Origin: JAAFHB01 sp963677935 | Lineage (GTDB): Bacteria; Bacteroidota; Bacteroidia; Bacteroidales; Prolixibacteraceae | Assembly: GCA_963677935.2 (NCBI GenBank) | Contig: CAXXEH010000003.1 | Span: 6,262,001 to 6,326,000, forward strand | DNA: 64,000 nt | Reading direction: 5' to 3' | Part shown: in pieces, positions 36,855 through 45,940 of the stretch | Position numbering within the stretch: position 1 is the first letter of the stretch | How the letters are laid out: every line of letters begins with the position of its first letter | Position numbers and translations under genes: made by a program | Notes under the pieces: model-generated | The model's input: only the letters and a program-made list of their open reading frames with translations | Databases searched by the model: none | What the model was told of the DNA's origin: nothing

Positions 36855-39137
36855 TCAATTCGAATTCAGGACAGGAGTTGCGTCGTTTGTATCTTGATAA
36901 TCAGTAGTATACAATAATGTATAATCCGAATTGTATTCTGGGTGACCTTCCACTTCAACCAATAATTTAAATTGTTTTTGGTCAAGGTGAGGCAGTTTTA
37001 AACGGCCTGTCGGTCCGGCCATATTGGTATTATCGATGATTTTTGAAGGATGCCATGTAAGTAGTTCAATACTAACATTATCTGTCTCTATTTTCATGGT
37101 TACTGTCTTGATATTCTTCTGCTCATAACTGTCATTTAACAGCCATAACTCAGCAAAGAATTCTTCCCCTTCTGACCAGCGGAACTTGCTTAAGCTGGCG
37201 CTGGAACAAAATGGGCGGCATGCATTTTTAACCGCGTAATATGCTGGTTTACAAACGGCAGGATAAACAACAAGTGAGTTATTTACAGCTGAAGGCCATG
37301 GTTCATCGTAACACCAGTTGAGCGCCATTGCGCAATATGGCTTTTGCCTCCTGGCCTCCTCGAAAATGGCCTTGTAACCTTCACATTGCAATAGCTGACT
37401 TTGGTTCATCAGTTCATCGAGCGATGATGCCTTTCCGAAATAATCTTCCAGAATTTCGGGGCATAACCATGTATTTCCCTCCCAGGCAGCAAAAGCATGA
37501 TGGTCTTCCCACGCCGTTTTAGGCCTGGGCGGAAATAAATCTTTCCCGGGAATAATTTGCTTAAGCACTTCAATTGGAGACATTCCGGGAATCCCGAATT
37601 CAGGGTAGGCGGTAAAATGAGATCGTTTCATCTCATGGAAAACCTCTTCTCCCTGAGGTGATCTGAAGACATAATTTCCGTGTCCCATCCCCATTACAGG
37701 AGAGGTGGGAATGAATGGGATTAAGGGCGAATACTCCAAACAAAGACTATTTAATAACCGCAGTGGTAATGACTGATCGGTCATTGGGGAATTAAACAAT
37801 TCATTGCCTCCGCATAAGAGCGCCAGACTGGCGTGTTTTCTGAGCCTTTTTATGATTGAGATTGCCTCCTGTTTAAGGATTGATAAATAGTGTGGATCAT
37901 CGGGATATTTATTACATGCCAGTGGAAACTCTTCCCAAACAAGTATCCCCTTTTCATCACAGTATTCAAAAAAGGATTCCTTGTTAATGATTCCGCCTCC
38001 CCATATCCTGAAAATATTCATATTTGCACTGACTGCCAAGTCAATCAACTCTTTATACCTTTCTTTTGTGATTATTCCGGGAAATATTTCAGGATTCACC
38101 CAGTTTGATCCTTTTGCAAATATTTTCCTTCCATTGATTTCAAATTGTGCGGGTGGTACGCTCCTCGTTTTAGGGAAACCTGCCGGCTCCTCCCTTGCCC
38201 CTTCGTTCATCACCAGCTTTACCCTTCTAAAACCTACCCGTGCCGAGATCTTTTGAATTTCAGATCCCGAAGGAGAGAACAACGTAAAAGTTGATAAATA
38301 TAAGTAAGGAGTACCCTGATCGTGAGGCCACCAAAGGTTGGGATTGTCCAGTGAAATACCTGAAACGGAAAGTTGATCGTGCATCTCCCCCCTAGCATCC
38401 AGCACCTGATTGCCACGTGCATCAGTTAATGACCAATGATACTTTGTACCAGCAGTCTCTCTCCCCGAAGCAAGGATTGAAATATCCGATTTTTTATAGT
38501 CGGAGGACAATTCATAATTGATATACACATCCTCAACAAAGGCACGGTTGCGGACAACGATTCCGGTTTCATCCCATATTCCAAGCGGGATTAATCGCGG
38601 ATGCCAATCCCATCCATAACTGACCGGTGGCTTCACCACGTTGGAGGCCTGAGTCCGGTCAACCGGGAAAGGAAATCGTTTAGGAGCAGGGAATACCAGA
38701 ATTTCCAAGGTATTTTCATTTTTTAATTTATCAGTCAGATCGACATTAATATAGGTAAACATCCCCTCCTGGGCAAATATTTTCTCACCATTGATATAGA
38801 TTTCAAATTGATAATCTATTCCCTTTGATGAAAAGAACAGCCGTTCTGCTAAATTCAGCTTCGGTTTCTTAAAGAAGGTCTTATATGTATAATACAGATC
38901 CTCCATCCAGCTGAATTTTTTATAATTATCGGCAAAGAAATAGGAAGGGTAATTATTTTCTCTTGCAATATCCAATTGGACAGCTCCAGGAACAACCGCT
39001 GGAATATAATGATCCGGCTTATCCATTTTTGTCTTGGAATAACCCAATTCCCAGGTTAAATTAATCTGATTTTCGGTATTGGCAATTGATCCAATGCAAC
39101 TGAGAACCATGATAATCAACAGCGAAATCTTAATCAT
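36855..39137 (-). CDS. GH2 beta-mannosidase, secreted
   Basis: A 760-residue enzyme with signal peptide (about 1-20). It has an N-terminal jelly-roll domain (about 25-200, ending SYGWDWHPRLIPLGIWDE, a strong beta-mannosidase signature), an Ig-like domain, and a barrel with FAKGSNWVNP, RIWGGGI and WEEFPLAC. The acid/base Glu446 is in LLCGGNELF and the nucleophile Glu513 in YPEFGIPGM. It removes terminal beta-mannose from mannan or glycan fragments. The gene stands alone on the minus strand, with a 305-base leader that contains an inverted repeat. Confidence 0.9.
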   Translation of the reverse strand: MIKISLLIIMVLSCIGSIANTENQINLTWELGYSKTKMDKPDHYIPAVVPGAVQLDIARENNYPSYFFADNYKKFSWMEDLYYTYKTFFKKPKLNLAERLFFSSKGIDYQFEIYINGEKIFAQEGMFTYINVDLTDKLKNENTLEILVFPAPKRFPFPVDRTQASNVVKPPVSYGWDWHPRLIPLGIWDETGIVVRNRAFVEDVYINYELSSDYKKSDISILASGRETAGTKYHWSLTDARGNQVLDARGEMHDQLSVSGISLDNPNLWWPHDQGTPYLYLSTFTLFSPSGSEIQKISARVGFRRVKLVMNEGAREEPAGFPKTRSVPPAQFEINGRKIFAKGSNWVNPEIFPGIITKERYKELIDLAVSANMNIFRIWGGGIINKESFFEYCDEKGILVWEEFPLACNKYPDDPHYLSILKQEAISIIKRLRKHASLALLCGGNELFNSPMTDQSLPLRLLNSLCLEYSPLIPFIPTSPVMGMGHGNYVFRSPQGEEVFHEMKRSHFTAYPEFGIPGMSPIEVLKQIIPGKDLFPPRPKTAWEDHHAFAAWEGNTWLCPEILEDYFGKASSLDELMNQSQLLQCEGYKAIFEEARRQKPYCAMALNWCYDEPWPSAVNNSLVVYPAVCKPAYYAVKNACRPFCSSASLSKFRWSEGEEFFAELWLLNDSYEQKNIKTVTMKIETDNVSIELLTWHPSKIIDNTNMAGPTGRLKLPHLDQKQFKLLVEVEGHPEYNSDYTLLYTTDYQDTNDATPVLNSN

Positions 39138-39442
39138 TTGATTTAGGTATTAATCGTGTCACATATATTCGAAAAAGTCACTTATTTCTGTTTGGTTGGT
39201 CCGGTATCGAAGAGTGAATTTCGGCATTTTAGCCGCTTAAAAATATTTACTTTGGGAACGAACTATTAATATTGCAAACTTAGCAATATTAAGTAAAGTA
39301 AAGATTTCCCCAGCAACTGTAATATTTGACTTCGCTGATTTTCACTTCGTGGCAGCGAATCTTTGAGTATATTATTTGGAAACATAAAAGACACTCCATC
39401 ATCCAATTTGCCAAGATCAGATTCAACTCCTTTTGTAAGTGA
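39138..39442. promoter_or_regulatory. Intergenic leader of the beta-mannosidase gene with a 10-bp palindrome
   Basis: No gene is visible in these 305 bases. At 39266-39292 the sequence ttaatattgc - aaactta - gcaatattaa is a perfect 10-bp inverted repeat, 129-155 bases upstream of the beta-mannosidase ATG. It lacks a T-run and looks more like an operator than a terminator. The rest (39300-39442) shows nothing recognisable. Confidence 0.45.
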
Positions 39443-40234
39443 TTATTTTACTTTCATGCCTTTCATTTTATTGAAAACTAGTTGGGCAACAGCTAGTGCT
39501 CCTTCTGGTTGAAAATGTGTGTTATCAATCCTCCCCTTGGGGTAAGCGGTATATATTCCAGCCGAAAGGTTCATGAAATACTTTTTACTGACATAATCCT
39601 GTCCCTTTTGCATGAATAATTCACACGAAAGCGATGTCAGGTCAATTATTAAAACATTCATTTCAGCAGCTATCTCTTTCACAGCCTGCGGATATTCGCC
39701 ATGACTATTCTTCAAAACGCCATTTTCCCAGGGATTATTTCTGCTAACCGGAGTAAGCAGAATTGGAATTCCACCCTTTTGTCGGGTTTGTAGAACGAAG
39801 AGACGTAAAAATTCTTTATATCCCTCAATGTCTACATAACTTTCGGTTCTATCTTTTGCTGAATCATTATGGCCAAACTGAATGAATACCAGATCACCAG
39901 GCTGAAGTTCATCATAAATGGCCCGCCACCGGCCCTCCTGAAAAAAGGTTCGGGTACTTCGTCCGCCTTTGGCACGATCATCTACAATCACACTATCCGC
40001 TTTGATTAAACCAGAAACCATTTGCAGGCTGTCTTTCCTGAAGAATTGCTGAAATACTTCTCCCCAGCCAGTAAGGGGATAACGTCTTGTCTGATAATTA
40101 TCTTCAAGTTCGTAATTTGCGCAGGTTGAATCACTGGCAAGAAATATTTTTACAGCTCTCCTTTTCTCTGACACCATACCGGTTATTAGTCCGGCAGCGA
40201 GAAATAGCAACAGAGTTACAGCATATTTTTTCAT
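39443..40234 (-). CDS. Rhamnogalacturonan acetylesterase-like SGNH hydrolase (CE12)
   Basis: A 263-residue secreted esterase (signal peptide about 1-22). All SGNH blocks of the CE12 group are visible: ASDSTCAN with nucleophile Ser36, AKGGRSTRTFF (Gly in the oxyanion hole), IQFGHND (Asn in block III) and RIDNTHFQPEG with the Asp237/His240 pair. It removes acetyl groups from pectin-type or other acetylated polysaccharides. It is the last gene of the minus-strand unit divergent from the PocR-AraC regulator, 119 bases after the CE1-like esterase. Confidence 0.88.
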   Translation of the reverse strand: MKKYAVTLLLFLAAGLITGMVSEKRRAVKIFLASDSTCANYELEDNYQTRRYPLTGWGEVFQQFFRKDSLQMVSGLIKADSVIVDDRAKGGRSTRTFFQEGRWRAIYDELQPGDLVFIQFGHNDSAKDRTESYVDIEGYKEFLRLFVLQTRQKGGIPILLTPVSRNNPWENGVLKNSHGEYPQAVKEIAAEMNVLIIDLTSLSCELFMQKGQDYVSKKYFMNLSAGIYTAYPKGRIDNTHFQPEGALAVAQLVFNKMKGMKVK

Positions 40235-40353
40235 TTTTTTAGCAATTATTTAAAATGTCTTGTAACCGGGTAAAATTTGAAACTCCCGTAGTTCATTCTT
40301 GATTAAGCTTTCCGATGCATGCAATTTGACATCAGCAGAAAAAATTCAGCGCT

Positions 40354-41187
40354 CTAATTCTTCGAAAAAAATTGATAAAAAAAAAGCGCTTGATACTGAA
40401 TTGAATTTGTCCAGTATTCTCTGTTGTGTTCGCCTGTACGTTCAATGTAATCGTGCGGGATTTTCAAATCCAGCATTTTTTGGTGCAACAGCCGATTTTC
40501 CTTAATAAAGAAATCGTCTACTCCGCAATCAAATATAATAGCCAAATGGTTGTCTTTTGCAAGATTAGCCATATTAATAACGGTGTTCCTTTCCCAATTT
40601 TCAGGATACTGTTTAATGTCACCCAATCGTTTGGAAATATCCCACTTATCCTGAAAAGGACGAATATCAACGCCCCCACTCATACTCCCTACGGCGCCAA
40701 ATTTATCAGGATGCCTTAAAGTTAAATACAATGCACCATGCCCCCCCATACTAATTCCGCTTATAGCCCGTCCCAAAGTACTTTTTAAGGTGTTAAAATC
40801 AAAATCTATTCGTTCAACAAGCTCTCTGGATATGAAGGTCTCGTACATAAATGAAGAGTCAACCGGGCTGTCGAAATACCAGCTTGAGAATCCACCATCA
40901 GGACAGACAATCATCATCTTATACTGGTCGGAAAGCTCTTTGATGATTGGATACCTATTGACCCAATTTTTGTAGTCTCCACTGTATCCATGCAATAAGT
41001 ATAATACGGGGCAGGCCTTTCCCTTTTTATCGTACCCATCAGGTATTACAATACAAGTTTTTATATTTTTTTTCATGGATGGACTATAGACCGTTATCGT
41101 ATCAACAACTGCGGCATTCACCTTGATGATTAATAGCAAGAAAAATAAAAGTATTAGGGGTCTTTTCATAATAGCTTTTCTTTTCAT
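40354..41187 (-). CDS. CE1/esterase D-family secreted esterase
   Basis: A 277-residue alpha/beta hydrolase with signal peptide; translation may begin at the first Met or at the second (MKRPLILLFFLLL, residue 7). The nucleophile elbow is SGISMGGHG (Ser146), the acid is in FDCGVDDFF (Asp224/225) and the base in RTGEHNREYW (His254). It is related to feruloyl esterases and trehalose mycolyltransferase-like CE1 enzymes. It likely removes acyl groups from polysaccharide side chains. Its first codon overlaps the stop of the HAD gene by four bases, indicating coupling. Confidence 0.85.
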   Translation of the reverse strand: MKRKAIMKRPLILLFFLLLIIKVNAAVVDTITVYSPSMKKNIKTCIVIPDGYDKKGKACPVLYLLHGYSGDYKNWVNRYPIIKELSDQYKMMIVCPDGGFSSWYFDSPVDSSFMYETFISRELVERIDFDFNTLKSTLGRAISGISMGGHGALYLTLRHPDKFGAVGSMSGGVDIRPFQDKWDISKRLGDIKQYPENWERNTVINMANLAKDNHLAIIFDCGVDDFFIKENRLLHQKMLDLKIPHDYIERTGEHNREYWTNSIQYQALFFYQFFSKN

Positions 41188-41852
41188 ATTGTCATTTCAA
41201 ATATATCCAATATGTATTTTGATGATAGTTCTTTAAATGAATGAATGATAATCATCGCTTCATTTAGGTTCTGTATGCCAGAATCCGGGTTGGAATATGC
41301 GATGCACTTCATGTTCGCTTTTTTTGCAGCCATCACACCATTGCAAGAATCTTCGATGACAACACAATTTTTCGGATCAACATTTACCTGTTGGGCAGCT
41401 TTTAAAAATATTTCGGGATGAGGTTTGCCTGATTTAACTTCGTCTCCACTTATGATCGCATGAAAATAGGATTTAAGGTTGAATATGCCTAAAATATATT
41501 CGATTTGTTCCCGCGAAGATGAAGATGCCAATGCAAGTATGACCTTATTTTTGTATAAATCTGCAATTAGTTCTGATACAAATGGAATAGGTTTTATGTT
41601 GACCTCACTTTTTAAATATTCCATATAAATTGATTTCTTAAGTTGAATAATTCGGGGGATTGTGATCGGTAATTCCTGCGATTCTTCAATTCGGTTCCAC
41701 ATGGTTAAATCCGTAGCTCCAATCAAATCATTATGTTCTTCTTCTGAAACAGTGATTCCAAGCATATCGAACAACTTACGTTCGCACTCCTTATGGATTG
41801 GTTCACTGTTTATGATCACTCCATCCATATCAAAAATGACACACCTCTTCAT
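41184..41852 (-). CDS. HAD-superfamily phosphatase/beta-phosphoglucomutase-like
   Basis: A 222-residue cytoplasmic HAD hydrolase. Motif I is VIFDMDGVIINSEP (Asp8, Asp10), motif II lies in LALASSSSREQ, motif III is KSGKPHPEIF (Lys) and motif IV is VVIEDSCNGVMAA. A four-helix cap (about 15-85) resembles that of beta-phosphoglucomutases and sugar-phosphate phosphatases. Embedded between permease and esterase genes, it probably handles a phosphorylated sugar made by the pathway. Confidence 0.87.
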   Translation of the reverse strand: MKRCVIFDMDGVIINSEPIHKECERKLFDMLGITVSEEEHNDLIGATDLTMWNRIEESQELPITIPRIIQLKKSIYMEYLKSEVNIKPIPFVSELIADLYKNKVILALASSSSREQIEYILGIFNLKSYFHAIISGDEVKSGKPHPEIFLKAAQQVNVDPKNCVVIEDSCNGVMAAKKANMKCIAYSNPDSGIQNLNEAMIIIHSFKELSSKYILDIFEMTI

Positions 41853-41886
41853 TAAAATACACTTTTAACATTAAGACTCCAGCCGA

Positions 41887-43278
41887 TTATACCTTGATAA
41901 AATCGCCCATCTTCGATGATTCACGAAAGCCTTTGGTATGTATAGCCAGGTAAATAATTCCTATCAACATCCATCCTCCGCCGATAATAAATGTTTTAAG
42001 AGGAAGGTTTAGCCAAATGATCAGGCAAATCACAAATCCAACTGCCGGGAGCATAAAATTCAGTAAAAAGCCTGACAGCGTTTTTACCTTCGCTTTGAAA
42101 AAGTACTCACGCATGGAGGCAATATTTACACCCATAAAGGCAAAAAAGGCACCAAAATTTATCAGTCTGGCGCATTCTTCGTAATTCAGCAGTAAGGCGC
42201 CAAATAATGCCAATCCTCCAATTACAAGTACATTATAATTGGGAGTTGCGGTTTTCTCATCCAAATGGCCAAATATTTTTCCGGGAATTACATTGTCACG
42301 TCCCATTCCGTAAAGTAACCGGGCTGCACCAAGTTGCCCGGTAATTCCGGAGCCAATACTTCCGATTAGGAGCACAATCGAAAGGGAACCATCCAGTACT
42401 GATCCCCCGATACGATGAGCAACCGACATAATGGCTGTATCCAGGGCATTATTCTTCGCAGCCTCATCTGTTATCCCTCGTGTAAACGAAGCCCAGTCGG
42501 GCCATGAAATCTGAGCCAGATAAATCTGAGCCCCACTCCAGACACCCGTAATCAGACAAGTCATTACCGCAGCGATCAACACATTCCGCCTTGGGTTTTT
42601 TACCTCTTCCGAGAGGGTCGTTAATCCGTCAAACCCAATATAAGTCAATGCAGCTAAGGCTGTTGCAGAACCAATTGATCCAAAAGAAAAGGACTCCTGG
42701 TTATAGAATGGTTTTATTGATAATAAACCGTTTATCCCCTCCTGTAAAACTACATATTGGATCGCTGAAGCCATAAAATAAAATACAACCACACTCATGA
42801 TTACCATTAAAATCCAGTTCGCCTTTGATGCCACTGTGATTCCGCGAAGATTAAGCAGTGTAAAACCTGCCACAAAAAAGAATATCCAAAAATAATAGGG
42901 AAGGAAGGGCATCAGGTGATTGGCAGCAATGCTGGTAAAAATGACACATAATATTGGTATAAACATGTAATCCATAAACATAGACCAACCTGCAATAAAA
43001 CCCAAATAGGGGCTAATGCCTTTCCCAACATAAGTATATGCAGAACCGGCCTCGGGATATCGATTGGCCATTTTTCCATAACTGATCGCAGTGAATATCA
43101 TCGCTACCATGGCCAATAGAATGGTTGTAACTGCATGGCCCTTAGAAATATTATTTGCATGGCCGAATAATGGCATAGCAGCTACCGGCTGTATTAAAAT
43201 TATACCATATACGATCAGATCGCCAAGCGATAATACACGTCTAAGTTTTATTTCTGAAGTATTGGTTGTATTGGTCAT
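41887..43278 (-). CDS. APC-family amino acid/amine permease
   Basis: A 463-residue inner-membrane carrier with twelve hydrophobic helices. The first helix IVYGIILIQPVAAMPLFG and the ANRYPEAGSAYTYVGKG segment are characteristic of the amino acid-polyamine-organocation superfamily, as is GFDGLTTLSEEVKNPRR. It exchanges or imports amino acids or amines. Its company with a DegT PLP enzyme and a Gfo/Idh oxidoreductase suggests the transported molecule is an amino compound, possibly an amino sugar derivative. Confidence 0.9.
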   Translation of the reverse strand: MTNTTNTSEIKLRRVLSLGDLIVYGIILIQPVAAMPLFGHANNISKGHAVTTILLAMVAMIFTAISYGKMANRYPEAGSAYTYVGKGISPYLGFIAGWSMFMDYMFIPILCVIFTSIAANHLMPFLPYYFWIFFFVAGFTLLNLRGITVASKANWILMVIMSVVVFYFMASAIQYVVLQEGINGLLSIKPFYNQESFSFGSIGSATALAALTYIGFDGLTTLSEEVKNPRRNVLIAAVMTCLITGVWSGAQIYLAQISWPDWASFTRGITDEAAKNNALDTAIMSVAHRIGGSVLDGSLSIVLLIGSIGSGITGQLGAARLLYGMGRDNVIPGKIFGHLDEKTATPNYNVLVIGGLALFGALLLNYEECARLINFGAFFAFMGVNIASMREYFFKAKVKTLSGFLLNFMLPAVGFVICLIIWLNLPLKTFIIGGGWMLIGIIYLAIHTKGFRESSKMGDFIKV

Positions 43279-43304
43279 CTATTCTCTTCTCTTTTACAGG
43301 TCTA

Positions 43305-44447
43305 TTAATTTACTACTATCCATGTTCGATTCTTTGCCGATTGCTCAACGGCCTCCAACACCTCCTGGCATTTAACCCCATCGTTAAAATTAGGCTCAAA
43401 TGGGGTATTTCCGACAATGGACCGGATAAACGCAGCAATCTCTATTACAAATGAATCAGCATATCCAATTCCGTGTCCTTGTGGCCACCACCCCCCCTTA
43501 TAGGGATGGACATCATGGGTGACATTTATTTTACGAAATCCTGCTTCCTTAGGTGATTGCGTATTGTCGTAAAACAGCAGGTAGTTTTGGTCTTCAAAAT
43601 TCCATAAAATTGAACCTTTTTCTCCATTTATCTCTATGGTATTATAATTCTTTCGTCCGGAAGCCAGCCTGGTTGATTCAAAACAACCCGTAGCACCTCC
43701 TTCGAAATTAACAAGGAATTGAGCGACATCATCTACTGTAACTTTTCCTTTAGGGCCATCCGGATTATTGTTATCAAGCGGACGTTCTTTAATTAATGTT
43801 TGCAGATTGCCCGTCACCTCTTTAAACTTCAATCCGGTAACAAAACGTGTAGCATCAATCGAGTGGGCACTCAGATCACCCAAAGGGCCTGATCCTGCAA
43901 TTTTCTTGTCAAAACGCCAAACCATTGCAAAATTAGGATCGGTGATCCAATCCTGTGCATAACGAACAAATACATGAAATATTCGCCCTATCCGTCCTTC
44001 TTGCACCAATTGCTGGGCTAAAGCCAAAGAAGGTGTAAATCGATAGGAATACCCGCAGCAATTCTTCACTCCTGCCTTTTCAACTGCTTCAAGCATTTCC
44101 CTGGCTTCCTCCAGATTGTTTGCCAGTGGTTTTTCGCAAAGCACATGCTTTCCGTTTTTAGCCGCCTCAATGGCAATTTCTTTATGAAGATGATTGGGGG
44201 CGGCTATACTGATCAGGTCGATATCATCCCGGGAAATCACCTTACGCCAATCTGTTTCATACTCCTCCCAGCCATATTTATCGGCAAATTCTTTTAGATT
44301 TTCAGGGGTATCGTTAGCGCAAATACATTTCATGATAATTTTTGCCGGAATATCAGTCCACATAGCGGCATTCCTGTAAGCATTTGAATGGGCAATTCCC
44401 ATGAATTGATGACCGATAAGTGCTACTCGTATCTCTTTTTTTAACAT
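43305..44447 (-). CDS. Gfo/Idh/MocA-family oxidoreductase, cytoplasmic
   Basis: A 380-residue NAD(P)-dependent oxidoreductase. The Rossmann motif is VALIGHQFMGIAHSNAYR (7-24), the classical EKP is present in HVLCEKPLANN, and GPLGDLSAHSID carries the conserved D-x2-x-H pattern of the active site. Unlike the other Gfo/Idh gene at 25791 it has no export signal. The family acts on sugars and inositols. It follows the DegT enzyme by 18 bases and precedes the permease by 26, so it is part of the same operon. Confidence 0.9.
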   Translation of the reverse strand: MLKKEIRVALIGHQFMGIAHSNAYRNAAMWTDIPAKIIMKCICANDTPENLKEFADKYGWEEYETDWRKVISRDDIDLISIAAPNHLHKEIAIEAAKNGKHVLCEKPLANNLEEAREMLEAVEKAGVKNCCGYSYRFTPSLALAQQLVQEGRIGRIFHVFVRYAQDWITDPNFAMVWRFDKKIAGSGPLGDLSAHSIDATRFVTGLKFKEVTGNLQTLIKERPLDNNNPDGPKGKVTVDDVAQFLVNFEGGATGCFESTRLASGRKNYNTIEINGEKGSILWNFEDQNYLLFYDNTQSPKEAGFRKINVTHDVHPYKGGWWPQGHGIGYADSFVIEIAAFIRSIVGNTPFEPNFNDGVKCQEVLEAVEQSAKNRTWIVVN

Positions 44448-44465
44448 TGTAACTCAAATTAAAAT

Positions 44466-45650
44466 CTATTCACAAGCTTCGATAAATTGTTTGGCAGCTG
44501 CCTCTATTTCTTCATCTGATGAATTGATGTTGATTCCCCAACCAGCTCCTAATCCACCATCAACAACTCCGATACTAATGTTCATGCTTCGGCTTAAAAT
44601 ATCATCTGTTCGGGGATAAGAACCTTTAGTATGCGGCTGTCCAACTTCTTTTAGGTGTTTCAAAACATGCTCCATATTGGCATATACATGCCAACCACTT
44701 TGATCAATCGTTTTTGAGCCTAAAGCCGAAGAAATTCTTACCGCCAGTTCCCTGGTTTCGAAAATAACCGTACAAAGCGTAGCCGCATCACCCTCAGGAT
44801 CATTGAGTACTCTGAATTTGAATCCTTTTGCCTGTGAAATCAGGGTTTTTAATTTACTCTTTTTTGCACGAAGCGTGGAGACAATCTTTTCTAATTTACT
44901 CAATTGGGCAAGTGCAACCGCTGCTGTAATCTCATTTATTCTGAAATTTAATCCTAAAACATTACGGGTACCAACTTCAACTCCTAACCGACTTGGTTTA
45001 TGTCCCTGGTCGTGCACTCCAAATGCTCTTTCGTATAAGGCTTGGTCATTGGTGACCACTAGACCACCATCACCGCTATTGATCGTTTTAAAAACATTGA
45101 GTGAAAATACGCCCATATCACCAATGGTGCCAACTTTTCTCCCTTTATAGGAAGCTCCTGTAGCCTGGCAGCTGTCTTCCAGAACCAAAAGGTTGTGTTT
45201 CCTGGCAATTTTCATAATTTCGTCCATATTACATGGATTACCCAGCATATGAACAGGAAGAATTGCTTTTGTTCGGGGTGTAATCCGTTTTTCAATATCA
45301 TTGGGATCTAAAGAGAGGCTTTCATCAATTTCCGCTAATACCGGTACCAAACCGGCAAATATGCAGGCAGAATAAGTAGCGACAAAGGTATAAGCGGGAA
45401 CGATCACTTCATCTCCTGGCTTAAGCCCTAAGGCAATTAAGGAAACAAGTAATGATGATGTCCCTGATGAAGTAGCTAAGGCATAATTTGCCCTATTGTA
45501 CTGAGCAAAAGTTTTTTCCAATGTAGCGACTTTGTGCAGAAATTTAGGATCATTATCGTTTCCATATCGGAAAAGGTAACCACCATTCATTACTTCCATT
45601 ACTGCTTCAACTTCTTCTTTCCCAAATAAATATGCACCTGGACCTGACAT
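44466..45650 (-). CDS. DegT/DnrJ/EryC1/StrS-family PLP enzyme
   Basis: About 394 residues from the ATG at 45650. An upstream open extension to 45758 is rejected because this ATG is preceded by aaaggaggtagtt, an excellent ribosome-binding site. PLP-site segments are LATSSGTSSLLVSLIALGL, LEDSCQATGASYKG and FSLNVFKTINSGDGG, the last containing the Schiff-base lysine. The family aminates keto sugars with glutamate or acts on amino sugars in the reverse direction. Beside a Gfo/Idh oxidoreductase, an oxidation-transamination pair is plausible. It is the first gene of the minus unit, divergent from the PocR-AraC regulator. Confidence 0.88.
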   Translation of the reverse strand: MSGPGAYLFGKEEVEAVMEVMNGGYLFRYGNDNDPKFLHKVATLEKTFAQYNRANYALATSSGTSSLLVSLIALGLKPGDEVIVPAYTFVATYSACIFAGLVPVLAEIDESLSLDPNDIEKRITPRTKAILPVHMLGNPCNMDEIMKIARKHNLLVLEDSCQATGASYKGRKVGTIGDMGVFSLNVFKTINSGDGGLVVTNDQALYERAFGVHDQGHKPSRLGVEVGTRNVLGLNFRINEITAAVALAQLSKLEKIVSTLRAKKSKLKTLISQAKGFKFRVLNDPEGDAATLCTVIFETRELAVRISSALGSKTIDQSGWHVYANMEHVLKHLKEVGQPHTKGSYPRTDDILSRSMNISIGVVDGGLGAGWGININSSDEEIEAAAKQFIEACE

Positions 45651-45653
45651 AAC

Positions 45654-45663
45654 TACCTCCTTT
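45654..45663 (-). promoter_or_regulatory. Strong Shine-Dalgarno of the DegT gene
   Basis: On the minus strand aaaggaggt lies a few bases ahead of the ATG at 45650. Most genes in this window have no such site, so it both fixes the start and suggests high translation. Confidence 0.75.
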
Positions 45664-45940
45664 AAATTAATTAGAACTACTGTTTGTTTGACTGAAACTT
45701 CAGAAAGGCCACCATCCCTGCTATTCCATGGATTTAAAGTGACTTCTTTCGTATGCAAAATTATGTGGCCACGATGGCTATATCAATGTCTGAATACGCA
45801 AATGGCATATCTAAATTAGCAATTGGGTAAATTTTATTTATTAATATTACGTGCAGTTATTTTTATAATATTCCGTAATTTCAAAGAATAAAGTAATTTG
45901 TAGTTTAAATTAAAACAGGCATTTAAGATCATATAATCGT

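Noticed and set aside
45651..45758. 36-codon N-terminal extension of the DegT gene
   Set aside because: The ATG at 45650 has a near-perfect ribosome-binding site and begins where the family's homology begins.
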